From Phytophthora colocasiae (taxonomy: Eukaryota > Oomycota > Peronosporomycetes > Peronosporales > Peronosporaceae): a stretch of DNA of 64,000 nt. Every line of letters starts with the position of its first letter. Within the stretch, counting starts at the first letter, position 1. Of this stretch, positions 1 to 11,826 are shown piece by piece. The DNA is taken from the NCBI GenBank assembly GCA_018806915.1, contig JAGKQI010000101.1, positions 868,001 to 932,000 of the forward strand, read 5' to 3'. The translations under genes and the position numbers were made by a program. The notes beneath the pieces were generated by a model. It searched no databases. It worked only from the letters and a program-made list of their open reading frames with translations, and was not told the DNA's origin.

Positions 1-3000
1 ACATGCATGACCGGCGCTCCTTTTCATCAATCCACGTTGGTGGCTGTGTGATCGCGCTAAATAGTTTCTTCAAAAACTTCTTGTTTGCCACCTCAATCAC
101 CATGCGGCCCTTGGCATCTGGTGCATTCAAAGATGCGCCGTGTTTGATCAACGCACAGGCAATATCAATCAATTCACGCTCCACAGCAACGTGCAGCAGC
201 GTAGAACCATCCGCAAGCTGGATGTTCGGGTCGGCCCCCCTTGTCAGGAACAGCTCCGTAATGGCAGGGTCTGTCTGGCGGGTCGTCATGATGTGAACCA
301 CTAACGGGGTCTGGAATCGAGCATTCACCTTGTCCACTTCAGCACCGTGTTTAATCAAATAGTCCACGAGACGGAATCCGTTCTTACGATCACGAGACAC
401 GGCAAAGTGCAGCGCATTGTTCTCGTTGCGGTCAGTCAGAAGAATCAAATCGTGAATATCGTCGGACTTGCACAGCTCCATGACAATCTGGTAGTGGCCC
501 TTCCGAACTGCCAAGTGAAGTGCAGTTTGGTGATGCTTCAGCTCGCGGAACAGCACATCAGCCTTAAAATGAAGCAATAGTTTCACCGTCTTGGCGTCAC
601 CACGATCCACGGCGTTAATAAGGGCAGTTCGTCCATCAGCGTTAACAATGTTAGGCGTGCAACCAGCCTCCAGCAGCATTCGAGCAATACGCGGGTCCTT
701 GGTCAAGTGCAGCGGCGTGTTACCATCGTCATCTTGAACAAGAACGTCCGCTTCCCAATCTAGAAGGATGCCAACAACCTCAACGTTCTGGTAAAGAGAC
801 GCTGTGTGTAGCGGCGTGCGGCCACGACGATTGCGAGCGTTGATGTCCGAGCCGTTCTGAAGCAGCTTAAGTACGTCTTGCTCGTTGCAGCAGTTAGCAG
901 CCACGTGCAGTACCGTATCACCTGGGTCCATTGCGACTTGGCGAGAGGTGTTAGGCATTGAGTAGTCATCATCACCGTAGTCCTTCGTAAAGCGGAAGCG
1001 AGATACAGCACGACTGCCACGAGACTCATCAGAATTCCTGTTGGAGTACCGAGGGAACTTCATAGATGACTCACGGTCTCCGTCCGATGAGTCATCAGAC
1101 ACAGGGTCTGAAGACGCAGACTGAGCAGTCAGGCGGTTTTGCTCCTCAAGCTCTGCAGCCTTGCGTTTCTCATCCAAGATTCGCTGTTCTTCGGCCGCAC
1201 GACGCTCCTCCTCACGCAGTTTCTTCTCAGCAAGCTCCTGTTGGCGCTTGAGTTCAGCTTGTTTCTTGCGGTGACGCTCGCGCAGAATGTAGAACCGACA
1301 ACGAGTATTAAAACCACGAATCACCTTCTGGAGCACAACAGCAGACACTTGCATGCGAGCGTAGCGACGACGAGCAATCAGACCGCGAACAGCAGATTGA
1401 ATGAGCACCACGAATTCTCCGTAACGCTTAGCCAACTGAGCCTCCACGAACTGAATAGCCGAGCGGCGGAAAAACACGCGAGTCAGACCAACTTGAATCC
1501 CTGCGACAGCAGCTTCCTGGCTATCCGATGCGCCCGCCAACTCTGGGTACCGCTCGGCATGTGCCTTCAGCAAGAACTCCACCAACAAGCTAGCAGATTC
1601 CTTGCGTTCAACACTATCGAAGTCTTCCTCGGCTGACTCCGCAGGAATACGCTGCAAGTACTCGCCATTGGCCAAAGGGCGGTAACGCTTAATAAACTGC
1701 TGGTGTGCAATTCGTACAGGGTAACCAGCACGGTTCACACGAACTGCTTCCAGAACACCACCAGCCTTCAATTGGTCACAGATCCGCTTTGAATTCAGCA
1801 AGTTCGCCTTGGCTTTGTCGTTGGGTTTCAAGCAACGTACGTAGTGGCAGTCGGTGACGTTAATAGTTTCCAGCAAAGTCTTCAGCTGAGTACGGAACTG
1901 CAGGCCCAGGCTCACGCGTGCAGCAGTGCTCGAAGCGCGGCCCTTCGTTTTTCTTACAGGAGTCTTTTTTTCAGGAGATACTGCCAAGAGTCCACGCACG
2001 AACGGCTTCGACGATCGCTTAATGATGGCAGTGATTTCCGGGTACAGGATGTCCTTGTTCTTCTCGCAGAACCCGAACGTGTCGTACGTGACCGCACCGG
2101 CATAGTGGTGCACAACAAAGAGATGGTTGGCCATCTCAGTCTTGCTTGCGCTGAAGTGTGGGTTAAGCTCGTGTTGGCGGTACAGTTTTCGTGAAAAGTT
2201 CTGGTCATTACCCTGCGGAACGATGCACTCCTCGTCAAGGGCCGGAAGAATACCGTACGGCTTTCCCTGGATCAGATCAATGCACGGACCGTTGTCAGGG
2301 AAATTGATGAAGCTCCACTGAATTTCTTCCTTCTCGTATGTCTCCTGCTCCATGCGCAGAACAGTAAGGTTGAAGTGCTGCTGCAGAGTCTCGTTAGCGT
2401 AATTGATGCACAGTTGCTCGAATGAATTGTGCTCCAAGTCTTCAAACCCGAAGATATCCAATAGACCAATAAAAGGTACATCGCGGTCTTCGTTCTCCAC
2501 GATCTCGTTGATACGGCTGACAAGCCAGTCGAAGAGTTTTCCGTATAGGAACCGAGCAAGGGCATCACGAGCGTTCTCAGCAGCATCAGGCAGCAGGCCG
2601 ATCGAGTAATGCTCGTCCTTAGTCTGGATGTTACGGTTGCAAATTGCCTGCTCAAGACCATTCTTGTCCACCTCTAGGTAGTCCAGCACAACCTTCGTCG
2701 AGCTTTCGCACATGCTGGAGATTTCTGACCCCTCCGTGCCAGAAGCATGATGTGTTTCGTCAAACTCCAGGTTACCAATGTGCAACAAAGCTGAGATCGT
2801 AACGAAAATACTCTCCATGTCGTCCTCGTCGAAACCCATTGTCTGCATGGCGTTCTTCAGGACACCGAACTGTTCCGCATCGTTGACACCATCCTTACGC
2901 TTGACACATGTACTCTGGTTAAGATAGTGGAACTTGGTAGGCGCCTTCAAACTCCATCGCTTCTTCTCTTCCGCGGTCGCACCAGCAATGATTTCGTAGA

Positions 3001-3939
3001 AAATGTGGTAGTTACGCTCTGATTCAGCCTGGTATGCGAGACGCACCTTTTCCAGCAAATACGTTTGAATCGACGCGCCGATAAGACTCCCCTCTGTCGA
3101 AAACTCCATCTTGATGAACTTGCCGAAACGACTACTGTTATCATTGCGGATCGTACGTGCATTACCAAACGACTCGAGGATCGGGTTAGACGACAGAATC
3201 TGCTTCATCACGTTGCTGTCGGCCGAGGCATTCTTGTGCTGCGAAATAGTCGCCAAGTAGTTCATTACGAACTTGGTAGTCTCGGTTTTTCCAGCACCAC
3301 TTTCACCACTGACCAGAATGGATTGGTTGGCTGGGCCTCCGTGTGAGCTTTGCCCAATCGGGTTAATCAGAGAACGATAGGCCTTGTCCGCGATGCTAAA
3401 GACGTGCGGTGGCATGTCTTCCACTTCGTGTCCAAGCGCACGTTTGTCTCCATTGCGAATGTATTTGCGCGTAATTTTGTCCGTGTAAATGCCCAAGTTC
3501 TGGAAAGGATTGATAGCCAACAAGATTTCGCCCGTGAGCGTGTAAATCTCGTTGATCTTGAAGCGCTCGTTGAGTGTGTGGCAGATACCAGGCTCGTGTA
3601 GGTGCGGCAGCTGGATCAAGTCCTCGACGACGTCCTGTCAAACAACGACAAATATCGTCAGTCAGTGGTCAGTCCGCATTGAAGATCGAGTGACCATCAC
3701 TCTTGACGTACCATGTCGCTACTGTTGGCTAGCAGCACTCCATCGACCTGTTCCTCCTCGAGAGCTTGCACATCCACCTGCAGGGTTTTCTCGGAGCGCG
3801 CATGCGGTCCTTCAGTCAGTCGAAGCGTCACCTCTCTCTCATCAGTGTCTTCTTGCGACTGGCCCAGCTTGACGACCGTAGCGCGGTGCCACTCATCCGT
3901 GTCCGCGTCGCGGAGCCATACGCCTACGCCCTTCTCCAT
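1..3939 (-). CDS. Myosin heavy chain with IQ motifs, coiled coil and ankyrin-repeat tail (3' end off window)
   Basis: This is an actin-based ATPase motor. The ATG at 3937-3939 opens an SH3-like N-terminal segment; exon 1 (3712-3939, 76 codons) joins exon 2 (1-3634), giving at least 1,287 residues with no stop. Motor motifs appear in order: P-loop GESGAGKT at residues 186-193, switch I NDNSSRFGK near 239, switch II DIFGFE near 468, and HYVRCLKPN near 672. The residue 16 before the DALAR motif appears to be Glu, fitting the TEDS rule. Two IQ-like helices near residues 800-850 would bind calmodulin-type light chains. A charged Lys/Glu/Arg-rich coiled coil follows near 860-920. From about residue 975 there are consecutive ankyrin repeats (TPLH, TALH and ALHFAV cores) up to the edge. 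Oomycetes are known for lineage-specific myosin tails; the exact class cannot be assigned by eye. The cargo or partner of the ankyrin tail is unknown. Confidence 0.93.
3635..3711 (-). other. Intron of the myosin gene
   Basis: On the minus strand the exon ending ...SSDM is followed by GTACGT and closes with a pyrimidine-rich TTTGACAG before GACGTCGTC. The 77-nt length, GT-AG ends and phase 0 fit oomycete introns. Removing it joins the N-terminal segment to the motor frame; reading through meets a stop four codons later. Confidence 0.85.
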
Positions 3940-5750
3940 GGCGTCGGGGTCTCTGTGTTTCTCGCCCTGTGCGCCTTCCTACTAGTAGACCGTCACCGCT
4001 GGCTGAAGCGGCAGCGAGAGCGGAATCGAGAGTGCAGCGAGAAGACCGACAGCAAAGCCTCTGGCCTGAGCGGTTTTTCCTCTTGTGAGCAGGTTTCTAC
4101 CCGCGCGCCTGTGAACTCCAGTTCTGACCACCTTGAGAGTCAGCCAATAATTTGACCAAAAGACTATTCTTCTGCGATCACTGATTGGCTCACAGACCAT
4201 TTTGTGCAGGATTCGATTTTTTACTTGATTTTACTATGCTCTCGATTAAGCTCGCGAGGACTAAAATGATGTACCCAAACTCGAGAAAATACAGTTGATT
4301 TTTTCGCAACCCGAAATATGGCTGCAACTGAGCAGGGCTTGGTATGCGGATCAACAGGCTGTAGGTGGAAGAGGACAACGAGGATGCCTAGCGAAAGCTT
4401 GTCGCTGCCAGAAGGTGTTACCATACTGGAAGCTAGGGGAACGTCTTTGCGGCTATAATGGCAGCACCGCTTTTGCCAGAAGAAAGCTCTTCAAGAACGG
4501 CGCGTGCTTGGCCACGTACGTGGGATCAATGCGCACTTTGAGCGTCGCCTTTATTTTTTCTGCATGGGCAGTGACTCATAGAGTATCCATCACTGCTCCA
4601 TTGTGACGGGTGTAAACAATCGCAACCGAAGAGCTGATTCCGCAATTGCGACGGGCAAACGCTAAGCAATTTGCTGCATGGCGAGGAATTCCGAGGATTT
4701 CACTTCCTGCAAGCCGTTGGGTCCCCCAACTTGGAAGTTCCAACTTGTAGACGGCTAAAGGAGCGGTGTGCGGACGTCGTCGAGTCGATCTCGCTGAGAA
4801 GAAGCCGACGCCGCGAGCGCCAAGTAAAGTCTCGCGCACTTCAAACGCGAGTGTAGGTGGAGTTAAACAGGCGACCAAGTCGCTTCGACAACCATACGAT
4901 GAGCAGCAGAAGCAGGCCGAAAGTGTGGTCCGCCATTTTGGTATTACAACTTACTGAAGTTCACTATTGCTCGGGTAGGTCTCTGCTCCACAGGCGGTAA
5001 ATAGGAAAGCGGTCTGCCTGGCGTCAGCCAAGAGGCGGAGTGTCGCGTCAGTAAATCGTCGATGGAGGTTCATCACGAGCTGTTCGTCTTGTCCTGCGGC
5101 CTTGTTTTCTTGGCATTTTGCGCGTCAGTTCCGCGGACGGTTAGCACCAACGGCGGTCTGCAACATCGTCCCCACGAAGCCCGCCGAGAAGTCGCGGACG
5201 CTCGCCTCACGCGTGAACTTCTGGCTGGTCTTGCGATCCTCTGCCTGCGCGAGCTGCAATCGCTTACGCGGCGTGCAGGGCCTACAGAACATATCGGCGG
5301 CATCGGTGAGAGACAAGACCTACGTTACTTGCGTGCCACTTCAAAGTGGACAGCAGTACTGCTCATATGAGAAGAGGCTGGAGCCACGTACCTTTCGAGG
5401 TGCACTTCGTCTTGCATTGTTATACAGAACGAAGGCGGGCTGATCGAATGGAGCGCAGTTGGAGAATGCCGCTCTACACGCTGAAATCACAACATAAGAA
5501 GTAGGGCACAGACCTTCTCCTGACGAACGTTGAGGGCTATATCTATCTGATGCCTCCTCAGAACAGGAAGCAATACCTGCTTGGTCAATTGAAAGCCCTT
5601 CCCTCCACAACAGCCTCGAGGGTGTTGGTCACCACGAAGTGTGAAGCTTCTTCTATCCTGTCCCAAGCTTAGTAAGCTTTACTCCCAGTAAACGAGGAGA
5701 ATTTCCTCTTCCTGAAGGGAGTGTATCTGACGTTTTCAAAGTGCGTTCTC
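3940..5750. other. Intergenic stretch, no supported gene
   Basis: The part next to 3940 must hold the myosin promoter and 5' UTR, but I found no clear oomycete initiator. Small open frames occur on both strands (for example 5062-5370 plus and 5125-5316 minus) with no recognisable domain, and they overlap each other. I see no RNA gene here. Confidence 0.5.
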
Positions 5751-5753
5751 TGA

Positions 5754-6379
5754 ATGACGACCACAACGACAGCCTCATCAATCACGAAGCCATCGCTTAT
5801 CGGTGAGTGCGTCGTGTATCTTGGTGCACTCAACTACTTCTTCACCGTTGACGAGTGGACCCCCATCGTGTCGCGAATTGGCATGAATATTGGGCGTCTC
5901 CAACTTCGCATTACTCCGTGTGTCGCGGTGGTGCACCGTGCCAGCAGCACGAGGGCAAGCTAAAGTAAACATTGTTCTGTAATGAATTAGCCAACCTCAC
6001 ATTGGCGTTGTCTGTGAACCAGCACGTGGAAGACGAGTTCGTGCCGTACAAGTGTGTCGATGTAGACATTCCCGAGGAGCAAATCCATGAGCAAATGGAT
6101 CATACGCTGCAGTTCAGAGTGGAACTCCGTCAACTTAGTCAACTCGCGCCGCAACGATTCTCACATCTATCGCTGCGTTACACGTTCTTCCGTGAGACCA
6201 GCACGCAAACGCCCCTGTTCTGCGTTGACTCGAGCGGCGACTCGGGACCCCTTAGTCTTGAGTTTCGACATATCGTTGATGTCAATGACGGATTGGTCAA
6301 GTACGTGACCAGTAGTAACCTTACCATAGAGGTGCGTATAGACTCCGATGATCGGCTCGATATAATCCTCATAGTGTAA
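5754..6379 (+). pseudogene. Relic of a kinesin-3-like motor protein (C2-like stalk region)
   Basis: Two open segments in different frames (5754-5963 and 5972-6379) together resemble the region C-terminal to the forkhead-associated domain of kinesin-3 (KIF1/KIF13-type) proteins. The first has LIGECVVYLGALNYFF followed by a GRLQLRITPCV segment, like the family's LIGxAxVYLxxLxY ... GxLxVRxxPC block. The second has LQFRVELRQLSQL, a phenylalanine-rich RFSHLSLRYTFF strand and LEFRHIVDVNDGLVKYVTSSNLTIEV, like the family's next C2-like unit. No motor domain or start is visible, and the frame change and lack of flanking exons point to a decayed fragment. Assignment rests on motif memory only. The alternative is a short unrelated gene with one intron. 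Confidence 0.5.
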
Positions 6380-6513
6380 GCTGTCTGTACGCATAGATTC
6401 TCGGACACATAAGCGAGTGACGCAAGGAAGGCAAATTTTGAGAAATCCGCCAAAGCGTTCAGCAAAGATGATTCCTGGCTTGATGCCGAATGGCTTCATA
6501 AGTTACGAGCTGC

Positions 6514-7377
6514 AGTTGCTGGGATAAACTTTAGCGCTTGGTAGAAGGACGTTGTAGAGATGCTGTAAAAGAAGAAGTACGATTAATTTGCTTAGAACTG
6601 CTGAGGTTCATTAGATTCAAGTATGAAGTAGACAAAGTTCCTGTATAGAACTTCAGCTACCAGTCAGTAGTCCTCGGGGTCAGAGTTCGAGATTGTTGTT
6701 GGTTATACGGCCTCTGATCAGTCATCCAGATCGTACCTTAGCATGAGGTCCAACGCTCAAAAATACTGATAGCACCTCGATAGCAGGTTACTTTCCAGTA
6801 CAGCCTCTAGGTTGACAAACCAATAGCATGTTAAGGAAACAGGACGCTATTTGATCTAAAGCACGCAAGTGCCATTGCGAGGATGGCAAATTTCCTAATA
6901 CTCTTGACTCTGACTCACTATCGAATCCAAGATTGCCTACGTCTCGCACCAGTCGAGGAGGAGGAGGAGCGGTTGCGTGGTGCCTGCGGCGTTGACGAGG
7001 AGGAGGAGCGATTACGTCTTGCCTAGCGGCGGAAATGGGCGCGGGTGAGGTTGATCGGGGCATGGAGGCTGTGAGAGCAGGACGATTTCTTCAATCTCTG
7101 GCTAATTGAGCAATGAGCGGTCGAAAACAAGACCGGGCACAGAGGTTTCCCTCGATCAGCATAGCCACGCACTAGCAGGCCCGTTGCGCGACATGCGGGA
7201 ATTGAGCAATGGTACAGCTGTAGATCTTTAGCCAGGATACTGATCAGTAACAGACCGCGTCAGTCGATCTCCCCGGTAGGTCACGATGCAGCTCAGTCTC
7301 TAACGTGCATCTCAAACCTAGACCTCGAGGACTATTTACTTTACATGTATTACATATTGGAGTCACAAGTACCGTGG
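6514..7377 (-). repeat. Copia-type LTR, first part (interrupted)
   Basis: Positions 6514-6666 and 7335-7377 match the LTR at 42667-42919 almost base for base. The copy is interrupted by an insert at 6667-7334 and then by the gypsy element starting at 7378; it resumes at 14914. No copia coding region is attached, so it is probably a solo LTR. Confidence 0.75.
6667..7334. mobile_element. Probable MITE inside the copia-type LTR
   Basis: Compared with the uninterrupted LTR at 42667-42919, about 668 bp are extra here. The insert starts GTAGTCCTCGGGGTC and ends with the near-inverse GACCTCGAGGACTA, a terminal inverted repeat matching at about 13 of 15 positions. A target-site duplication is not clear. 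It holds no convincing ORF; a GA-rich GAGGAGGAGGAGCG motif is repeated near 6957-7010. The superfamily is unknown. Confidence 0.5.
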
Positions 7378-7971
7378 TGTGACGTTCTCAGGCCAGCCAA
7401 ACGGAGGAAGCAGTCGTTGGCGGCCTTGACAAAGAGTTGAGGTCGGAGGCGGTGGCGAGTCGGAGGCGGAGTCGAGTGGGCAGCGGTGGCGCTGCAGTCG
7501 TGGTCTTGCTGGAGGAGTTGACTTGAACAGAAGAATGAAAATTGAGAAGTGATTGATTGAGTTAGTTTTGTTGGTGCTAGCTAGTAGTTGCCTCACAACC
7601 AACGATCCTGGGTGACTAGACACGCACCCAAGTATCCAGGTCCTATCCTAAAAACTATCTTTCTCAAATCCTGCTGTTATCTTTTTCTGCCAATGAAATC
7701 CTGCGAAGCCTCGGCGTGGCTGAGCCAGAATTTTCCCATAGCGTCCCATAATCAAAATATCCGGATGGTAACTGGAATGTTGCCAATCCTGAGGATTTTC
7801 ATCCAATGAAAAGACGTATAAGAACTGTTGAAGTGGCAACTGCAACCACATATAGCCAATAGACTCGTAGACATATGAAAATGTGAAAATTCAAGATTAC
7901 GCTGAGCCAGGATAATCCGGCCAGCTGATCTCAAACTTTTGGCGTAGTGGCTGTTGAACCACTACGTCACA
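7378..7971 (-). repeat. 3' LTR of the 7.5-kb gypsy element
   Basis: It begins TGTGACG and ends CGTCACA, a perfect 7-bp terminal inversion typical of LTR ends. It matches 14320-14913 with about five substitutions. Confidence 0.92.
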
Positions 7972-7999
7972 TGACCTCCTTTTGAGAAAGCGCCACCAC

Positions 8000-8905
8000 T
8001 TAAAAGGGCTTCTCTCTCTTCTTGGACTTCCAATAGATGTCGATGAGGCCTGGTATTTGATTCAGGTTCTCCACTGGTTCCCATGTTGCGTCCTTCTTGG
8101 TTTCACTAAGCCACCAAATTTTGTACTGCATTTTCCCTTTGTACTTACGGTGATTAATCACAGCTTCAACCAGTTGCCCTTCTGTTCCGTCGGCTAGCAC
8201 AACCTTGTTCACCTTCTGCCTGCGCTTGGAGTCTTTGCGGTACGGCTTCGGAAGTGAAGTATGGAAGACTGGGTGCAGTTTCAGACCCTTCGATAATCCC
8301 AATTCATACGAGTCGCGAGACACCATCTTTTGAACTGGAAAAGGTCCAATGAATCGAGGAGCAAACTTCTTTGATTGCGCGTACCCCTTGTGACGGATAT
8401 CCAGATTCTTTCCATCTAGTAACACCATGTCACCAATGTTGAAGTCTTGGACAAGTCTGTTTCTGTCGTAATAATGCTTCATGCGCTCCTGTGCTTCACT
8501 CATACGGTCTTGCGCGACCTTGAGGAACACTTCCTGTCGAAGTAAGAACTCTTTTGCTGCTTTCTCCAACTTCGTGAACTTCGGATCCGACGCTATATCA
8601 TCGGGCATGTATGGAATATATCCAAGATCCGCTTCAAATGGCGACATGCCAATAGTAGCATGCAATCGCCGATTATAGGTGAACTCTGCCAAATGAAGAA
8701 ACTCATCCCAATCATTCTGGGCTGGGTTGATGACTCCTCGGATATTCTCCGATAAAACGGTTTGTACGTTCCGTTTGTCCATCCGTCTGCGGTCTAAATG
8801 CCGATGACAGGTTATGCTGCGTTCCCATAGCAGTGATAACAGCCTGCCAAAACTTAGACGTAAATTTGGAGTCAAGATCAGACACAATCGTCTTCGGAAG
8901 GCCAT
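8000..8905 (-). pseudogene. Gypsy integrase C-terminal half plus chromodomain
   Basis: The frame continues the integrase at 8712-9194 after a one-base frame change in the overlap. It contains the end of the catalytic core (LHATIGMSPFEADLGY), the GPF/Y-like module (FAPRFIGPFPVQKMV) and a C-terminal chromodomain (LVEAVINHRKYKGKMQYKIWW ... ATWEPVENL, near residues 235-290). In chromoviral gypsy elements the chromodomain is thought to bind modified histone H3 and steer insertion to heterochromatin. The frame stops at 8000, 29 bp from the 3' LTR. Confidence 0.85.
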
Positions 8906-9291
8906 GATCTCTTACATAACTCTTCATGAAAACATTCGCAGTTCTCTCTGCGCTGTCTGTCGTCTGCGTAGCAATAAACTTTGCACGCTTGGTCAATCGA
9001 TCCACGATGACCATGATGACATTCGAGCCATCCTTGCTGGGAGGTAGAGACACAACAAAATCCATCGAAACGTCGACCCATCTACCTCGAGGTATCTCCA
9101 GCGGTTGAAGTAATCCCGGAGGCTTCGAATGCCTCGCCTTGTTGCGCTGACACATTTCACAAGTGTTCACGTAGCGCTGGATATTCTTCATCATCTTCGG
9201 CCAATAGTACTTCTCACGTACTGCGACATAGGTCTTGTAATATCCTGGGTGGCCTGCCGTAACTGCATCGTGGTTCTCACAAATGACTCGA
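8712..9291 (-). pseudogene. Gypsy integrase, zinc-binding and catalytic core
   Basis: The minus-strand frame shows the HHCC zinc module (HPGYYKTY ... CEMCQRNK) and the catalytic core with Asp in VDVSMDFVVSLP, Asp in TIVSDLDSKF and the GQTERTN block carrying Glu. It follows the RNase H frame after an in-frame stop at 9292-9294. The frame shifts near 8750-8900 into the C-terminal half. Integrase would join the cDNA to host DNA in the nucleus; this copy cannot make an intact enzyme without recoding. Confidence 0.85.
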
Positions 9292-9807
9292 TTATTTCAG
9301 ATCTTCGTCATCGGGAATGTACAATCTAGGACTCTCATCTTCACGCGTCTGATAATACAGCACGCCATGATTTAGCGAGTAATACTGAACCTTTTCTCCA
9401 AGCTTTAGCTTCTTGACAAGTCCCTGCAAGTCCTTGTTCCACGAGTACATCTTCTGTGCGGTCTGTGCCACGGTCATACTGTTCGCGACCATGGTTGCCA
9501 CAATTTCACGATTTTGAGCTGTGTCCAGAAGTTCTTTCAAGATCACTTGAGCTGCCTTGTGCTCGAATTCCGGGTTTCTCGACATAGCATCGGCGACTAC
9601 ATTCGTCTCACCTGGAATCCACTTAAACATGGGGTGAAACTCCGCAAGTTCATTAAACCACCGCGTAAGAATCATCTCTATGCTCTTGTGATCCGTTTCC
9701 ACCATGAACAGCTTGTCGAGTAGGTATACGCGCCATGTCTTCAGTGCGTGCATAATCGCAAGTAACTCTTGTTCGCGCACAGGATAATTCAGCTCCGCAG
9801 ACTTCAT
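9292..9807 (-). pseudogene. Gypsy RNase H, C-terminal part, and linker to integrase
   Basis: It begins with SAELNYPVREQELLAIMHALKTW (catalytic Glu region) and contains VETDHKSIEMIL (third Asp), so the RNase H motifs are present but split by a one-base frame change at 9804-9807 from the first Asp, in RMDASNF, on the upstream frame. The rest is the spacer that leads to the integrase zinc finger. Confidence 0.82.
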
Positions 9808-10313
9808 CTTCGGCCGGTGAAGGCGATTGGATGCTCCAACTCTCCCTCCTTTTGAAACAAGACTCCCCCAATAGCAAAATTTGAGGCGTCCATCCGAATA
9901 CCGAAAGGTTTCGAGAAGTCTGGAAGCCTGAGAACCGGAGGTGATGACAAGCGCTTCTTCAGCTCGTCAAAACAGCGTAATTGGTTCTCATCGAGTTCGT
10001 TAGCATCACGAGAACGTTTTCCCTTAATACATTCATGCAAAGGGCCTGCAAACTGGGCAAAATCCTTACAGAATCTCGAAACGTAGACTGTAGTCCCCAG
10101 GAAGCAATCCATCTGCTTCTTGGTCTTGGGGACAGGCCACTGGGTGATAATCTTGATCTTGTCAGGATCCATACGAACGCCATTGCGTCCGACAAAATCG
10201 CCTAAGCATGGAATCTCATCCACGCAGAATTGGCATTTGGACAGTTTGATGTAGAGCTTCTGCTCCTCACATCGTTTGAGTACTCTGTCCAAAGCGTTGA
10301 TGTGGTCGTTCAC
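9804..10313 (-). pseudogene. Gypsy reverse transcriptase thumb/connection and RNase H start
   Basis: The segment carries LYIKLSKCQFCVDEIPCLGDFVG, VPKTKKQMDCFLGTTVYVSRFCKDFA and the RNase H first motif PFGIRMDASNFAIGGVL. It continues the reverse transcriptase of the next frame after a frameshift just downstream of the YFDD motif. In an intact element it would be part of one pol polyprotein. Confidence 0.85.
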
Positions 10314-11826
10314 GTCCCTTCGTGTATACGTAGATGTCGTCGAAGTAAATCCGCATCACGTCGTTCAAATCCCTGAAAACCTTCTGAAGTAAACGATAAA
10401 AGGTTCCCGGACTACCACTAAGTCCCATGGGTGTGACGAGATATTCAAAAAGACCGTCTGGAGTTGAAAACGCCGTGAATGGTATGTCTGCTTCACGTAG
10501 CTTAACTTGGTAATAACCCCAGAGTAGATCCATGCACGAGTACCAGTAGCTACCGGCCATCGCGTCGAAAGTGTCTTCTTTGCGAGGCATCGGGATAGCA
10601 GGCAAAATCGTGGCCAAGTTCAATTGGCGATAGTCCTGCACAATACGCCATCCGACAGGTTTCTTCACACAGAAAGTCGGAGCGCAAAACGATGACGTAC
10701 TTGGTCGAATGGTACCGGCTTGAACCATCTCTTTGGTCCACTCCTGGATCGTTTTTCGCTGATCAGGACTTTGACGCCACTGTTTCACTGAAATCGGAGT
10801 AGTACCCGGCTTGAGCAAAATCTCATGTTCAATTCCTTCACGAACTGGCGGCGTCTCACTCGGTAGCTCTGTATGAAAGACCGTATCCGCATATTTCCGT
10901 AACGTCTCGTATGCTGGATTGTCCTTGAGGGCATCCCATCCTTGACTCTTGAAGCGTTCAGCCTTCTCAGAGTCGTGGGGATTGATGACAAATACTGCCT
11001 CAATATCCTTGTCCTTGCGCAACATGCGCTGGAACTGCTTTGTTGAAATGAGCTTGGTACTTCCGTGCTTGCCGTTGTGTCCATGATCTCGATAATAGTT
11101 GAAGATCTCACGACTTTGCGCTACTCTTGCGCGGCGTTGTCCTGCGACCCATCTAGCAGGGCGGTTCTTCGGCAGTCTCAACGTTACGGCCTGAGTGTTC
11201 TCCATTTTGATACGTGGTGCTACGTGTCCTGTACTCCAATCAATATCCGGGTTCTGCTCACGCAACCACATCATGCCTAATACAACGTCCTTACCCTCTG
11301 GGACTGGCATGACTTGGAATGTTCCACTTGATAATGGAAACCCTGGTAACTGTAGAGACATCTCTACAGTCCGTCGAGGACGATACACCACTTGATCATA
11401 ACCAAGATCAACTTGCATCGTGTCACCTTCAGTGACATCTAAATCGAGCTTCTTCACCAACTCCTCAGTTACGCCATTCAGGCTACTGCCGTTGTCAATC
11501 AATATCGTAACGGGTCTCTCTTGATCTTCCGTCTTGAATGCTCGAGCCTCAGCCTCTAGGATCGCATACTCAGCGCCCTTTACGTAACGGTTCGCTTCCT
11601 TACGTTTCGGCTGGGTACATTGTGGAGAAATGTGGCCAACTTTGCCACAGTTGTTGCAAATAGCTGACTTAGTCCAATCATCTTTCTTTCCTTTCTTCTT
11701 CAGCATTCTGCAGTTGCGACGTTGACGCTCGATTCCCCTATTCAGATGATCCCTGCGAAGGTTTCGACTGACTCCGAGGTGGTTTCCCCGAGAAGTGTGC
11801 AAACTCGAAGTTGGACGCAATCTCAA
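10267..11826 (-). pseudogene. Gypsy nucleocapsid knuckle, protease and reverse transcriptase
   Basis: Reading N to C: a CCHC knuckle (CNNCGKVGHISPQC), an aspartyl protease core written LIDNGSS, a linker, then reverse transcriptase with WRIVQDYRQLN, TPMGLSGSPGTF and the active-site YFDD near residue 500. The protease has DNG where DTG or DSG is usual. The frame leaves the RT at its end by a frameshift into 9804-10313. Upstream it joins the gag frame by another shift near 11740-11830. Confidence 0.85.

Noticed and set aside
5062..5370. Plus-strand ORF with a hydrophobic, signal-peptide-like N-terminus; possible secreted effector
   Set aside because: There is no RXLR or dEER motif, the remainder is low-quality, and an equally open minus-strand frame overlaps it. 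Support is too thin.
7363..7934. Short ORFs in the gypsy LTRs (also near 14317-14836)
   Set aside because: They are identical in both LTRs, have no domain, and are explained as LTR sequence.
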